This document shows, one piece after another, positions 1-10,394 of a stretch of 64,000 bases of DNA (within the stretch, counting starts at the first letter, position 1; each line of letters opens with the position of its first letter). The DNA lies in assembly GCF_028640845.1 (NCBI RefSeq), contig NC_080539.1:370279733-370343732 (forward strand), in the 5' to 3' direction. This stretch comes from Ahaetulla prasina. Taxonomy: Eukaryota; Chordata; Lepidosauria; Squamata; Colubridae. Made by a program: the position numbers and the translations under genes. The notes below the pieces were generated by a model. That model did no database searches. It was not told where the DNA came from and saw only the letters and a list, made by a program, of their open reading frames with translations.

Positions 1-195
1 TTCAAGCCCGGCCCGAGGTTGACTCAGCCTTCCATCCTTTATAAGGTAGGTAAAATGAGGACCCAGATTGTTGGGGGGGGGGCAATAAGTTGACTTTGTA
101 AATATACAAATAGAATGAGACTATTGCCTTATACACTGTAAGCCGCCCTGAGTCTTCGGAGAAGGGTGGGATATAAATGTAAATTTAAAAAAAAT
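1..195 (+). mobile_element. tRNA-derived SINE, 3' part (copy 1 of duplicated block)
   Basis: Starts inside the B-box region (ttcaagcccggcc), followed by the body ending in gccgccctgagtcttcgg and a gggatataaatgtaaattt tail. The head is cut off by the window edge. The same SINE is complete at about 12849-13110, where it sits inside an LTR. Confidence 0.75.
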
Positions 196-239
196 GGGAG
201 GGGCCCGGCTACGGAGAGGAGGGTGGGCGAGGCACAACA
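196..239 (-). mobile_element. LTR 5' end, remainder of an LTR split by the SINE
   Basis: Read on the minus strand it begins TGTTGTGCCTCGCCC and runs about 44 bp before the SINE. It corresponds to the right end of the LTR at 12378-13155. Confidence 0.6.
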
Positions 240-1430
240 ACGGCATTCAGACAGGATGTTGTAAACCAACCCAGGTTCCTGTTTCGAGGTTTACTGTGAT
301 TTACAGAATAACACAGTTGAAAGGGACCTTGGAGGTCTTCTAGTCCAACCCCCTCCTCGAGCAGGAGACCCTGTACCGTTCCAAACAAATGGTTGTCCAA
401 TCTCTTCTTAAAAACCTGTTGAAGCAGCCACAACTTCTGGAGGCAAGTTGTTCCACTGATTAATTGTTCTGTCAGGAAATTTCTCCTTCTTTTTAAGTTG
501 GTTCTCTCCTTGATTAGTTCCCATCCATTGTTTCTTGTCTTGCCTTCTGGTGCTTTGGAATATAAGTTGGCCCCCCTCTTCTTTGTGGCAGCCCCCGTGA
601 TTGCTATCTTGTCACCCCTGGTCCTTCTTTTCACTAGACCAGTGATGGTTAATCTTTTTGGGGCGGAGTGCCCAAACGCACACACATTTACCCAGAGCCC
701 CAAAATGCAATGTGAGCACCCCACTGCGCATGCACCTCGCCCCCCCGCTCCTTGTTTTGGCTTCCAGGTTGGTGGAGGAGGCTTTCGAGGCCCAAAATGG
801 AGCATGGGGGGGGGGCTCGCGCGGTGCCTCTGCACCCCGTTTTGGCTTATAGGTTGGTACAGGAGGCCTTCTAGGCCCAAAATGGGGTGCGGCGAGGGTG
901 CATGCTCACGCGAACCCCCAAAGTGCAATGTGAGCGCCCCGTGCATGTGTGTGCTTGTCTCCCGCATGTGCCCCTCCCCGGCGCATGCATGCACAGCAGA
1001 GACCCAAAGACCAGCTGGCCGGCACGAGGCACATGCGCATGCACAGTGGACCTGAGCTCAGGCGACAGCTGGTTTGCCAGGTGACATGGCTCCACGTGGC
1101 ATAGGTTCGCCATTATGGCACTAAACTAAACCTACCCAGTTCCTCCAACTGTTCTTCATATATTTTAGCCTCCAGTCCCCTAAACATCTTTGTTGCTCTT
1201 CTCTGCACTCTTTCTAGACTCTCAACATCTTTTCTATAATATAGTGGCCAAAACTGAATGCAATATTCCAAGTGTGGCCTTACTAAGGCTTTATAAAGCA
1301 GTATTAATGCTTCGTGTGAGCTTGATTCTATCCCTCTATTAATGCAACCTAGGATTGTGTTGGCAGGCTCATATTTAAGTGATTGTCCAGTAGAATTCCA
1401 AGATCCTTCTCCCAGTCGCTCCCAGACTTC
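240..1430 (-). mobile_element. CR1 LINE 3' part, interrupted by a hAT element
   Basis: On the minus strand the 3' end of a CR1 ORF2 is readable, with frameshifts: [11 protein letters not shown] type sequence at 1127-1260 and RRNFLTEQLIS then [11 protein letters not shown] at 330-500. The CR1 tail 'ttctagtccaaccccctc' is at 337-355. A 479-bp hAT element divides it at 640-1118. Not functional. Confidence 0.85.
640..1118. mobile_element. Non-autonomous hAT element in CR1 (copy 1)
   Basis: Termini cagtgatggttaatctttt and ataggttcgccattatgg are imperfect inverted repeats. The 8-bp flanks are CACTAGAC (632-639) and CACTAAAC (1119-1126), a 7/8 match; the paralogous copy at 13556 has an exact duplication. 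An 8-bp target site is the hAT signature. No transposase frame. Confidence 0.8.
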
Positions 1431-1975
1431 AGCTAATCAATCCCTATATAACTAGACACAAGAACAGGTTTTTCCCGAAGACCATCATTCTGCTAAACAA
1501 ATAATTCCCTCAACTTACGGGACCGTCTGCTGCCTCCGAATGCCTCCCACCGGCCCGTGCGCTCTCACAGGGAGGGACTCCTCAGGGTGCCGTCAGCTAG
1601 GCAGTGCCGACTGGCGACGCCCAGGGGAAGGGCCTTTTCTGTGGGGGCTCCCACCCTCTGGAACGAGCTTCCCCCAGGACTTCATCAACTTCCTGACCTT
1701 CGGACCTTCCCCCGCGAGCTTAAGACACATCTATTTATCTGTGCAGGACTGGACTAGATTTTTAAATTTTAATTGTTTAAATTTTAGATTTGGTTTTAAA
1801 TTGGGTTTTATTATTTATATGTCTATTTTAAATATTTGGCCTATTTAATAAGTTTTTTAGATTAATGTTTTACTTTGTATATTTATGTTGTTTTTATATG
1901 GCTGTACACCGCCCTGAGTCCCTAGGGAGATAGGGCGGTATAAAAGTATGAATAAATAAATAAATAAATAAAATA
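1431..1975 (+). mobile_element. L2-like LINE 3' end with (AAAT)n tail
   Basis: A degraded C-terminal reverse-transcriptase frame contains [13 protein letters not shown] and RELKTHLFI (1650-1745), then the 3' UTR with caccgccctgagtccctag and gggcggtataaaagtatg and an aataaata tail. Confidence 0.75.
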
Positions 1976-2530
1976 ACACTGTCAAACTATTTACTAAATC
2001 TGCACTACTATTAATCTTCTCATCGTTTTCATCACCCATCTCTTTCCACTTATGACTGTATGACTGTAACTTTTTGTTGCTATCATTAAGGGTTAAATTG
2101 CAACCTATGACCATCATTTGTGTTGTAAATGTTGTACCTTTGATGAAGGTATTTTTTTTCTTTTTCTTTTATGTACACTGAGAGCATATGCACCAAAACA
2201 AATTCCTTGTGTGTCCAATCACGCTTGGCCAATAAATTCTATTCTGTTCTATTCTATTCTATTCACTACTATTAATCTTCCCATCATTTTCATCACCCAT
2301 CTCTTTCCACTTATGACTGTATGACTGTAACTTTTTGTTGCTATCATTAAGGGTTAAATTGCAACCTATGACCATCATTTGTGTTGTAAATGTTGTACCT
2401 TTGATGAAGGTATTTTTTTTTCTTTTTCTTTTATGTACACTGAGAGCATATGCACCAAAACAAATTCCTTGTGTGTCCAATCACACTTGGCCAATAAATT
2501 CTATTCTATTTTATTCTGTTCTACATTACA
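1976..2530 (+). repeat. Two tandem copies of a ~260-bp retroelement 3' tail
   Basis: The segment starting actattaatcttctcatc (about 2007) and ending ggccaataaattctattc (2246) is repeated from about 2267 to 2520 with few changes. Each copy ends in an attct run, suggesting a LINE 3' end that was tandemly duplicated. Confidence 0.6.
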
Positions 2531-2574
2531 AATGTTGCAAAGCCAGAAAATGGGGGATTCAGAAAATAGGTTAA

Positions 2575-2690
2575 AAGCAGCAGTCACCAACTGGTGGTCC
2601 ATGGACCACTGGTGGTCCATGAGAAAATTTTGGTGGTCCACAGAAAAATTATTTGCATTTTTTATATTGCACTAAATCGGGAGTCCTCAA
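2575..2690. mobile_element. hAT fragment
   Basis: caactggtggtccatggacc through gcactaaat is one half of the element complete at 5505-5699, read in the opposite direction. Confidence 0.6.
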
Positions 2691-3130
2691 ACTATGGCTC
2701 CTGGGCCAGATACGTGCAATGAACATTTGTGTTGCTGTAGAGAATCTCCCCCTTTGCGGTCATTTTGTGTGGGTCGGAGGGGGGCAGAAATTCCGACTTG
2801 GGGTCTGCTTCAGCCTCCTGGTGTGGGGCTTTGGGTGAAGGCTGGAGGGAAGTACCGCTGGTGGCAAAGAGCCGGAGGGCCTTGTTCCAGTGGGACTGCA
2901 TCATGGCCTGGAACTGGCTGACCATCTCAGCCCACTGAGCTTCCAGGCGCCAGTACCTGGCCTTGCACTCCTGCAGGTCTTCCCTCTGCTTGGAAAGCCT
3001 ATGCTCCTAGTCCTCAGTGAGGTGCTTCTGCTGAGCCTCCTTCTCAGTCAGATCTAATTGAAACTGAGCTGTTTTGCCAACTCTTTCTCATGGTGGCTGC
3101 TTAGCTCCAACAACTACTTCCTGTTGGGGC
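2691..3130 (-). pseudogene. Coding-like coiled-coil fragment inside a hAT-type repeat
   Basis: The left end (gagtcctcaaactatggctc) looks like a hAT terminus. Inside, the minus strand reads as a charged, helix-prone protein segment with one in-frame stop: EAQQKHLTED, stop, EHRLSKQREDLQECKARYW, RLEAQWAEMVSQFQAMMQSH, then a proline-rich part. The bias towards E, Q, K, R and L looks like a coiled-coil protein. I do not recognise the parent gene. It is duplicated at 15604-16043. It could be a host exon captured by the transposon or a chance reading of repeat DNA. Confidence 0.4.
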
Positions 3131-3137
3131 CCTAAGG

Positions 3138-3230
<93 letters not shown>

Positions 3231-3231
3231 T
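3138..3231. repeat. (GATA)n microsatellite
   Basis: About 23 near-perfect gata units; the paralogous tract at 16051-16118 is shorter. Confidence 0.97.
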
Positions 3232-3650
3232 CAGATGTTTCATTACCCCACTAGGTAACATCATCAGTGCTAGAAGGGAATGGGGATGACTCTCTTTTTT
3301 ATATTCATGTGGCTTTCCCTGACAATGTTGATGGGAATGTTTTGGAGGTTCTTTGATTAGGCTGTTGTTCAATGTGTTACTTTTTTTTTGTCTGAGTTGG
3401 TAGTTCTTTGATTGGGAGTGTTGTTTACTTCTTGATTCTTAGTCTAATCTTAATCTTAGTGTTAATATCTATTTAAGATGTTTTGGTCTTTTTGTTTCCT
3501 CTTTGGCTTTTCGATTGTCTCTTCTGAATGGGGTGTAGCTGTTGTTTATTTTTATATGCCTGTCGATGGCCGATTTGTCTGCGTGCCAGGCTTCCAGGAA
3601 TTCTCTAGCGTTCTTGGTGTAGAATGCTCACCGTTTCCAAGTTGATAGTA
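3232..3650. mobile_element. Penelope-like element fragment
   Basis: Contains gtttcattaccccactaggt and aacatcatcagtgctag, which recur next to the GIY-YIG-type fragments elsewhere in the window. No usable frame. Confidence 0.45.
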
Positions 3651-3737
3651 AGGTGAAGCCTATCCATGTGTTATGCCATTAAGGCGTTTCCATCATGACT
3701 TCTGACTGTTAGATGCGCTGTGCTGATCTTCCGCCTG

Positions 3738-4215
3738 TGTTCTGTCTCCTTCCCCACTTCGGATTAACGAGCTGGCCTTCAGCCAGTGAATTCACAGCTC
3801 TTATCAGTCCTGGCAGAGAAATCGCAGCTGCCTGCCAAAGTTCAAACAAATGACTCACGTAGCAAGACTTTCAGCTCTTTTTGAAACGGTTCAGCTAAAC
3901 ATTTGCTTCCCGTGGAGTGAGAGCAGTCCCAAAGCTCCTTATATATCCTTCCCTTTGATGACGCCGCCTCTCTAATCTTATGAAGCGCGGGTCAAGCCAA
4001 GCTTGATTGTTATCAGCTGGGTCTGAAGGCATAGCCTGGGGAAGGGAGGAATCAGGGGATGATGGCCTCATTATGTCCTCCGACTGGTCTGGTTCTGGCT
4101 CCTGGAGCCAGGCCAAAAGAATCAGTGCTCCTGAGGTAAGCCTTACTGGCCCTTCCCTCTCACTCTCTAAGTCACTTCGGGCATGGGGCCAGGTTCGGGG
4201 GCTGGAGTCACAACA
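3738..4215 (-). mobile_element. Solo LTR with 5-bp target duplication GCCTG
   Basis: Minus-strand LTR starting TGTTGTGACTCCAGCCC and ending GGAGACAGAACA. Exact flanks GCCTG at 3733-3737 and 4216-4220. It has a TATA-like tatataagga and a U3 reading frame with [20 protein letters not shown]. No internal retroviral sequence adjoins it. Confidence 0.88.
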
Positions 4216-4238
4216 GCCTGTTTGTCAAACATCTAGAT

Positions 4239-4742
4239 CAGTGATGGCTAACCTTTTTGTCATCATGTGTCAAAAGCGGGGGGAGAGCAAGGGGGGGGGT
4301 GTCACATGCAGGTGTGCCCACACCATCACATGAGCCCCCCCATGCATGTGTGTGCAACACATTCACACACACACACACACACGCTTTTGGCACGTGATGG
4401 CACGGTGGGCCCAGTAGGCCTATTTTTCGCTCTCCCCAGTTGGGAAACGGGCTGTTTCCGGCCTCCGGAGGGCCTCCGCGGGAATGGGGAAGGCCGTTTT
4501 CACCCTCCCCAGGCTCCTAGAAAGGCTCTGGAGCCTGGGGAGAATGAAAAACGGGCCTTCCCCACTCCTCCGGAGGCCCTCCGGAGGCCGGAAACAGCCC
4601 ATTTCCTGACTTCCAGTGGGCCCAGAAGGCCCGAAAATCAGCTGGCCGGTGCACACATGCATACCGAAGCTTAGCTCGTGAGCCCACCGATATGGCTCCA
4701 CATGCCACCTGTGGCACACGTGCCATAGGTTTGCCATCACGG
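4239..4742. mobile_element. Non-autonomous hAT element (504 bp)
   Basis: Starts cagtgatggctaacctttt and ends ataggtttgccatcacgg. Flanks ATCTAGAT (4231-4238) and ATCTAGGT (4743-4750) match 7/8. The interior has an imperfect palindrome of GC-rich ggcctccggagggcc blocks. Confidence 0.8.
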
Positions 4743-4750
4743 ATCTAGGT

Positions 4751-5496
4751 TTAAATAGATTTTTTTGGGTAGTTTTTCACTGTAATTTCTTGTTATGGAT
4801 GCCAAGACAGTTTTTCAACTTTGTCCCAAAAGGAGGCAACTGGATTTTCGTGTTTTTTCCTTGAAGACATTTCGTTTCTCATCCATTGACCAGCTGTCTG
4901 CAAGGAATATAAATCCATCCATTCCCCATCATCCTTGTTGTGTCTCGTCTGCTTTCACCGCACTTTCACTTATCTGCTTCCGAACGCTGAGGAATGTCCT
5001 AGTATGCCTCCCGGCCCCACCCTGGCTCCATGCCCAGACAGGCTGAGGAGGAGGAAGCACCTCCCGGCCCCAGCCCTGGCTCCATGCCCAGGCAAACGGA
5101 GCAACTAGACCCCTCCCCCTCCCCCACAGCATGTGAGCCTGAGGAAGGTCAATTACCAACAGCTGCAGACTGGAGTGACCCTCGCTTCAGAAGACTTGAA
5201 AGGCGGCGGCAACAGAAGGAAGGGAGGGGCACGCCTGGATAAGTGCTGAGTCATGGAGCCACACCCCATGGCCTATATAAAGGATCTGCTTTCTGGCATT
5301 CTCTGAGTCAGGCAAAGTCGAACATATCTTGCTGAAGTCACTTTCTGTCTCCTGCCTGCCTTGAGAACTTTGCTAGGACTTTGGCAGAGCTGCAGAGGCA
5401 CGCCTGATTCGGATTTCCCTGACCCGGCCATCAGTGGAGGAGTGGGACACGACAATCCTGTCATAGCTGAAGAAGCTTTTTGGAATGACAGCCATG
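4751..5496 (+). mobile_element. Penelope-like 3' fragment split by a solo LTR
   Basis: 4795-4935 carries gaccagctgtctgcaaggaa and a ttgaagacatttcgtttctc block; 5460-5496 continues tgtcatagctgaagaagctt. The same order is uninterrupted near 49500-49600. The LTR at 4936-5454 sits in between. Confidence 0.6.
4936..5454 (+). mobile_element. Solo LTR A with 5-bp target duplication ATCCT
   Basis: 519 bp from TGTTGTGTCTCGTC to GTGGGACACGACA, flanked exactly by ATCCT (4931-4935, 5455-5459). The TATA box cctatataaagg is at about 5272. The U3 frame 5030-5242 ends with [18 protein letters not shown] and stops about 35 bp before the TATA box. It is one parent of the recombinant LTR at 19033-19518. Confidence 0.92.
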
Positions 5497-5504
5497 ACCT
5501 AGGT

Positions 5505-5699
5505 CAGAGGTCACCAACTTTTCGGACCTCAGGGACTACTAAATTCATAATTTTAAATCCCAAGGACCACTAATATGAATTTTTTAAAAAGATAAATAGT
5601 ATTTAGTGCACTATAAAAATTCAAATAATTTTTCTGCGGACCACCAAAATTTTCTCACAGACCACCAGTGGTCCACGGACCACCAATTGGTGACCCCTG
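5505..5699. mobile_element. hAT MITE, 195 bp, TSD ACCTAGGT
   Basis: Termini cagaggtcaccaactttt and attggtgacccctg with exact 8-bp flanks ACCTAGGT (5497-5504, 5700-5707). Near-palindromic around a central attataaa-like core. Confidence 0.88.
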
Positions 5700-5909
5700 A
5701 CCTAGGTGACTGAAAACCTCCATAGACTTTTCAACCTTAGCAACTTTAACATGTTTCACGCCTGGAATACCGCATCCAGTTTTGGTCACCGCAATATAAG
5801 AAAGATATAGAGACGCAAGAAGGAGTGCAGAGAAGAGCAACAAAGATAATTAAGAGGCTGGAGGCTAAAATACATGAAGAATGGTTGGAGGAATTGGGTA
5901 TGTCTAGTC

Positions 5910-6011
5910 CAGGGGTCTGCGAACTTGGCTCTTTTAAGACTTGTGGCTGGCTGAGGAACTCTGGGAGTTGAAGTCCACAAGTCTTAAAAGAGCCAAGTTC
6001 GCAGACCCCTG
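5910..6011. mobile_element. Palindromic hAT MITE, 102 bp, TSD GTCTAGTC
   Basis: caggggtctgcgaacttggc to gccaagttcgcagacccctg is an almost perfect inverted repeat with a short loop, flanked exactly by GTCTAGTC at 5902-5909 and 6012-6019. Confidence 0.93.
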
Positions 6012-6032
6012 GTCTAGTCAAAAGAAAAAGGG

Positions 6033-6968
6033 CAGTGGTGGGATTCACTGGTTGTAATAACCAGTTCACATGCCCTCTGGAGGCCGAAAATGGGACTGTT
6101 TCTGGACTTCCGGTAGGCCCATTTTTTGCCCTCCCCAGGCTCTGTGTTGTGTCTGCGCCCCCCGAGCTGGGCCTGCTGCCAGAAAGTGACTTGGACAGTG
6201 AGGGGGAAGGGCCGTCAGGACTTACCTCGGGAGCACCGGCTTCCCTGGCTCAGCTCCAGGAGCCAGAAACAGGCCAGGTGGAAGAGATAATGAGGCCTCC
6301 ATCCCCTGACTCTTCCCCCACCCAGGCCACGCCTGTAGACCCAGCTGACAGCAATCAGGCTTGGTTTCATAGGCAGGAGAGGCGGGAACAACAGAAGCAA
6401 GGGTGGGGCAGGCCTAGGAAGTGCTGAGTCATGGAGCCACACCCCACAGGATATAAAAGGCAGCGAGAGCTGGTGTGTCTCTTTGTAACAGGCAAATCCA
6501 CAGATTAAGAGCTGAAGTTTGTTTCTGAGTGACTCACCAGCGTCGTGGAAAATAACGGAGGCTCTTGGCAGACGCTGGCTATTCTGCTGCCAGAGCTAAT
6601 AGTGACGGCTAATTAAGCCATCATTCGGACGGAGGCGAGGGAGGACAGAACACTCTGGAGGCTTTCCCAGAGCCTCCACGATGATGAAAACAGCTTCCCC
6701 CGGGAACCGGAGGCCCTCTGGAGGCCGGAAACAGGCCCGTTTCTGGACTTCCGGTACTTCAGGTAGGCCCATTTCCCCCCCTCCCAGAGTCTCCGCGTGT
6801 GCCCTGCACTTACCTGGCATCCAAAACGGGCTGCGTGGAGAGTCCTGGGAGGGGAGGGGAGGGTTGGGCAGGGTCAGCCAGTCCTTGGAACAACCAGTTT
6901 GGCGAACCAGATTAAAATTAACATCCGGTTCACCTGAACCGGTCCCAACCGGCTGATTCCCACCCCTG
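6033..6968. mobile_element. hAT-like element carrying LTR B
   Basis: Termini cagtggtgggattcactgg and ggctgattcccacccctg. 8-bp flanks aaaaaggg/agtaaggg match 6/8. The element proper is 6033-6144 plus 6658-6968. Confidence 0.65.
6145..6652 (+). mobile_element. Solo LTR B with 5-bp target duplication CTCTG
   Basis: 508 bp from TGTTGTGTCTGCGCC to GGAGGACAGAACA, flanked exactly by CTCTG (6140-6144, 6653-6657). The promoter TATA is aggatataaaagg near 6448. The U3 frame is open from the second LTR base to a stop at 6425-6427. It is the other parent of the recombinant LTR at 19033-19518. Confidence 0.92.
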
Positions 6969-7284
6969 AGTAAGGGTGACATGATAGCAGTCTTCCAGTA
7001 TATGAGGGGCTGCCACAGAGAAGAGGGGGGACAACTTATTTTCCAAGGCACAAAAGGAAAGACAAGAAGCAATGGGTGGAAACTAATCCAGGAGAGAAGC
7101 AACTTAGAACCAAGGAGAAATTTCCTGACAGTGAGAACAATTAATCAGTGGAACAACTTGCCTCCGGAAGTTGTGAATGCTCCAACACTGGAGGTTTTTA
7201 AGAAGAGACTGGATAGCGTGAAATGGTAGGTTCTCCTGCTTGAGCAGCGGGCTGGACCAGAAGACCTACAAGGTCCCTTCCAAC

Positions 7285-7543
7285 TCTCTTATTCTATTCT
7301 ATTCTATTCTATTCTATTCTATTCTATTCTATTCTATTCTATTCTATTCTATTCTATTCTATTCTATTTCTCTTCTCTTCTTATTTCTCTTCTCTTCTCT
7401 TCTATTTCTCTATTTCTATTTCTATTTCTATTCTATTCTATTCTATTCTATTTCTCTTCTCTTCTCTTCTATTTCTCTATTTCTATTCTATTCTATTCTA
7501 TTCTATTTCTCTTCTCTTCTCTCTTTTTTTTTTTTGTTTACAT
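7285..7543. repeat. (ATTCT)n / (CTCTT)n microsatellite at the CR1 end
   Basis: About 250 bp of attct, atttct and cttct units starting at the terminus of the CR1 copy. Confidence 0.95.
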
Positions 7544-7544
7544 T

Positions 7545-7790
7545 TATATCCCGCCCTTCTCCGAAGACTCAGGGCGGCTTACACTATGTTAGCAATAGTC
7601 TTCATCCTATTTGTATATTTATATACAAAGTCAAATTATTGCCCCCAACAATCTGGGTCCTCATTTTACCTACCTTATAAAGGATGGAAGGCTGAGCCAA
7701 CCTTGGGCCTGGTGGGACTTGAACCTGCAGTAATTGCAGGCAGCTGTGTTAATAACAGACTGCATTAGCAGTCTGAGCCACAGAGGTTCA
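7545..7790 (-). mobile_element. tRNA-derived SINE
   Basis: Tail atttatatcccgcccttctc first, head ending gtctgagccacagagg. B-box ggacttgaacctgc read on the minus strand. It differs from its counterpart at 21595-21838 more than the surrounding duplicated DNA does. Confidence 0.8.
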
Positions 7791-7854
7791 GTGCTGTCGG
7801 GACAGGTTAGTTGCTTGTCTATAGGAGGCCACCAGGTGAGCCCAATCCTATGCA

Positions 7855-8215
7855 GGTAAGGTAAAGGTAAAGGTTCCCCTCGCACATACGTGCTAGTCGT
7901 TGCCGACTCTAGGGGGCAGTGCTCATCTCCGTTTCAAAGCCGAAGAGCCAGCGCTGTCCGAAGACGTCTCCATGGTCATGTGGCCAGCATGACTCAATGC
8001 CAAAGGCGCACGGAACGCTGTTACTTTCCCACCAAAGATGGTCCCTATTTTTTCTACTTGCATTTTTACATGCTTTCGAACTGCTAGGTTGGCAGAAGCT
8101 GGGACAAGTGACGGGAGCTCACCCCGTTACGCGACACTAGGGATTCGAACCGCTGAACTGCCAACCTTTCGATCGACAAGCTCAGAGTCTTAGCCAACTG
8201 AGCCACCACGTCCCT
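7855..8215 (-). mobile_element. Sauria-type SINE
   Basis: Minus strand: tRNA-like head with tggctcagttggctaag and gttcgaatcccta, a body containing gagtcatgctggccacatga, and a 3' end cctttacctttacc shared with BovB LINEs. Sauria SINEs are restricted to squamates. Confidence 0.85.
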
Positions 8216-8217
8216 CT

Positions 8218-8590
8218 ATGCAGGTAGTCCTTGACTTACAATCGTTCATTTAGTGACCATTCAAAGTTATGACAGCACTGTTCAAAAAGGGACTTTTTTC
8301 ACACTTGTGACCATTGCAGCATCCCCATGAACAAAATTTAGATGCTCGGCACCTCAGATTTGTAACGATTGCAGTGGCCCGGGCTCGTGTGATCCCCTTT
8401 TGTGACCTTTCAGGGGAAGTCAGATTCACTTAACAACCATGTTACTAACTTAACCACTGCAGTCATTCACTTAACCACGGTGGCAAGAAAGGTGGAACAA
8501 TAGGCCAAAACCCACTTAACAAATGTCTCGATTAGCAACCTACATTTTGGGCTCAGTTACGGTCGTAAGTCATGGACCACTTGTATTAGA
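8218..8590. mobile_element. Inverted-terminus repeat, 'agtccttgacttac' family
   Basis: Starts gcaggtagtccttgacttac and ends acggtcgtaagtcatggacc, with internal cattttacgacc and gtcagattcacttaa motifs. At least ten more copies occur in the window, several with both termini as an inverted pair, suggesting a DNA-transposon origin. Family unknown to me. Confidence 0.6.
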
Positions 8591-8595
8591 TGGAG

Positions 8596-9157
8596 TGTTG
8601 TGACCCAGACCCAAGTAGGTAGTAATAAACTTAGTCTGTGGAAAAACAAACTTTATTCGAATAGCTAGGAATTACTTCATTCCCAGCGTCGTTCAACTCA
8701 AAGTAAAACAAATGCCTTCCAACACAAATTCCTCAGTTATCTAACAAACCTTAGTTCAATTAGGCAAACTGCCAAAGGCCCTTCCTGGCAAATGTCCAGA
8801 AGCCACAAAAACAAAGACGTACACAAAGCAGAAGATGAAGCAGAGGACGAAGCTACAACGTTGTTTTCCGGCAAAGCTGAAACACTGTGCTGGTCTGTTA
8901 TAAGTCTTATGGGAGGGGCCAATCATCTCTTGGCCCTACTCCTGAGTTGTCCTCTCTGCTTGAGCTGCTCTTGCCTTCTGGCAGCTCTTCCCATGCATGC
9001 ATTAGGAACAGGCTCCTCCTGTTCCTCTGCCTCACTACTGTCAGTCTCTGGAGCCTCTGGAGTCCGCACTTCACTTCCTGATGGCCCTGGCCTCACCTCA
9101 GCCTCATCGCTGTCCGACTCTGTTGCCAGCTCCGCAGGCTGCTGACGGACCACAACA
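8596..9157 (-). mobile_element. Divergent solo LTR (distinct subfamily)
   Basis: Minus strand TGTTGTGGTCCGTCAGC to GGGTCACAACA, with a TATA-like element near 8900 and an AATAAAGTTTG polyadenylation signal near 8650. The U3 frame (stop at 8923) is acidic, ESDSDEAEVRPGPSG, then ends in basic AARRQEQLKQRGQLRSRAKR, the same layout as the other LTRs. Flanks tggag/agaag do not match. Confidence 0.7.
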
Positions 9158-9198
9158 AGAAGGCCCTGGCCAACCACTTCTAAGAACACTATCTACGG

Positions 9199-9333
9199 CA
9201 GGGGTCTCCAACCTTGGCAACTTTAAGACTTGTGGACTTCAACTCCCAGAGTTCCTCAGCCAGCAAAACTGGCTGAGGAATTCTGGGAGTTGAAGTCCAC
9301 AAGTCTTAAAGTTGCCAAGGTTGGAGACCCCTG
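9199..9333. mobile_element. Palindromic hAT MITE, 135 bp, TSD ATCTACGG
   Basis: caggggtctccaaccttggc to gccaaggttggagacccctg forms a near-perfect hairpin around a gcaaaactggctg loop. Exact 8-bp flanks ATCTACGG at 9191-9198 and 9334-9341. Confidence 0.95.
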
Positions 9334-9341
9334 ATCTACGG

Positions 9342-10394
9342 TATTTCTCTGTAGAGCCACAAGCTTGATTTTTTTGGGAGATTTAACTTCAAGTTAAATG
9401 GCAGGGCCTAATCGGCCTTCCCTGGTATCAAAAAAACTGACCAGCGTCAGGACAGGTTAATAGGTGGCAGAAAGGGGACCCCTAGGTGAGCCCAATCTGA
9501 GAGCTCAATTAAGATAAGGCCGAAAAACATGCCTTAAAGGAAGCAGCTGAGCTGTTTTTGCGGATGAAAAAGCCACGGTGGACATTTCCTTCAAGTCCCT
9601 AGGAGAACAAGCTTGATTCAGAAGAGACCCCCCCCCCATTATACCACCAACACCCCGCAAAAGTTAGGGTCATTTACCTTTTCCAAAGGGAGAAACTATC
9701 TTGCACATACATCCCCAAAACAGCTCTTCAGATGTCAGGCGGGATTCAGGTTCCCCCGCTTCTCCACTGAGCAAGCGAGGAAAACTGGCTTGCAAACCCC
9801 CTCTTCTCTGGCTTAATTACCATAATTTGGGAATAATTTAGGCTCGGCTAATTAAATGTTCTTTCTTGTTGAAGGAAAGAAAGGGGGGAGGAGGGAGTGT
9901 GCCGCCGTTCTCCACTTGGCCTCGCGCAGCCCTGGATTCCCACCGCCGTTCTCATGGCAACACGGCACTGTGCGTTTCCTTCCCAACCTGTGTGTGTGTG
10001 TTTGTGTATGTGTGTGTGTGTGTGTGCACGCGAAGATCCATTTCAGCTTCCCCAATTTTTGTTTTCTCTTCCACTTTGCTTGGCTGTCCGAAAGTTTGAC
10101 GTGTGTCCCTTGGCGTCGGCTCGACGTGCCGCGAAGAACCGCCAAGGATACCAATGGGTGCAGGATGTTACGGGGAGCCTCGCCTGTTGCACGCGCCATC
10201 TGAGTCCACACAAAACACAGAACCGGAGGGCTGCGTCTGGCACGCGTTGCTAATGGGTCTTTGGGCTCCAAAGGATGGAGACGCTGCCTTGGCTTATGCG
10301 CTGTATGCTGCACACTCGGAGGCACTGCAGAGATAGCAGGAAGATTGCTGACTGTTGTCGTAGCCCTGGGCGCGTGTTTGTCTGAAGGCAGCAC
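9342..10394. other. No gene or clear repeat seen; short (TG)n tract
   Basis: Apparently low-copy intron sequence. A (tg)n run lies at about 9988-10026. Reading frames on both strands are open here but show no family motif and overlap each other, so I do not call a gene. Confidence 0.6.

Larger units (their letters stand above)
5708..7284 (+). mobile_element. CR1 LINE 3' part with three nested insertions
   Basis: A CR1 C-terminal frame resumes across insertions: EYRIQFWSPQYKKDIETQEG-like at 5755-5900, then [18 protein letters not shown] at 6978-7030 and [19 protein letters not shown] at 7107-7165. It ends gaagacctacaaggtccctt and passes directly into (attct)n. The hAT at 5910-6011, the hAT at 6033-6968 and the LTR at 6145-6652 interrupt it. 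Confidence 0.85.

Noticed and set aside
209..994. 261-codon frame on the minus strand
   Set aside because: It crosses a CR1 fragment and an inserted hAT element; only the CR1 part is real coding relic.
4267..4740. GC-rich frames of 106-135 codons suggesting a CpG-island gene
   Set aside because: They lie in a hAT element with a palindromic GC-rich core, and the copy at 17128 differs in frame.
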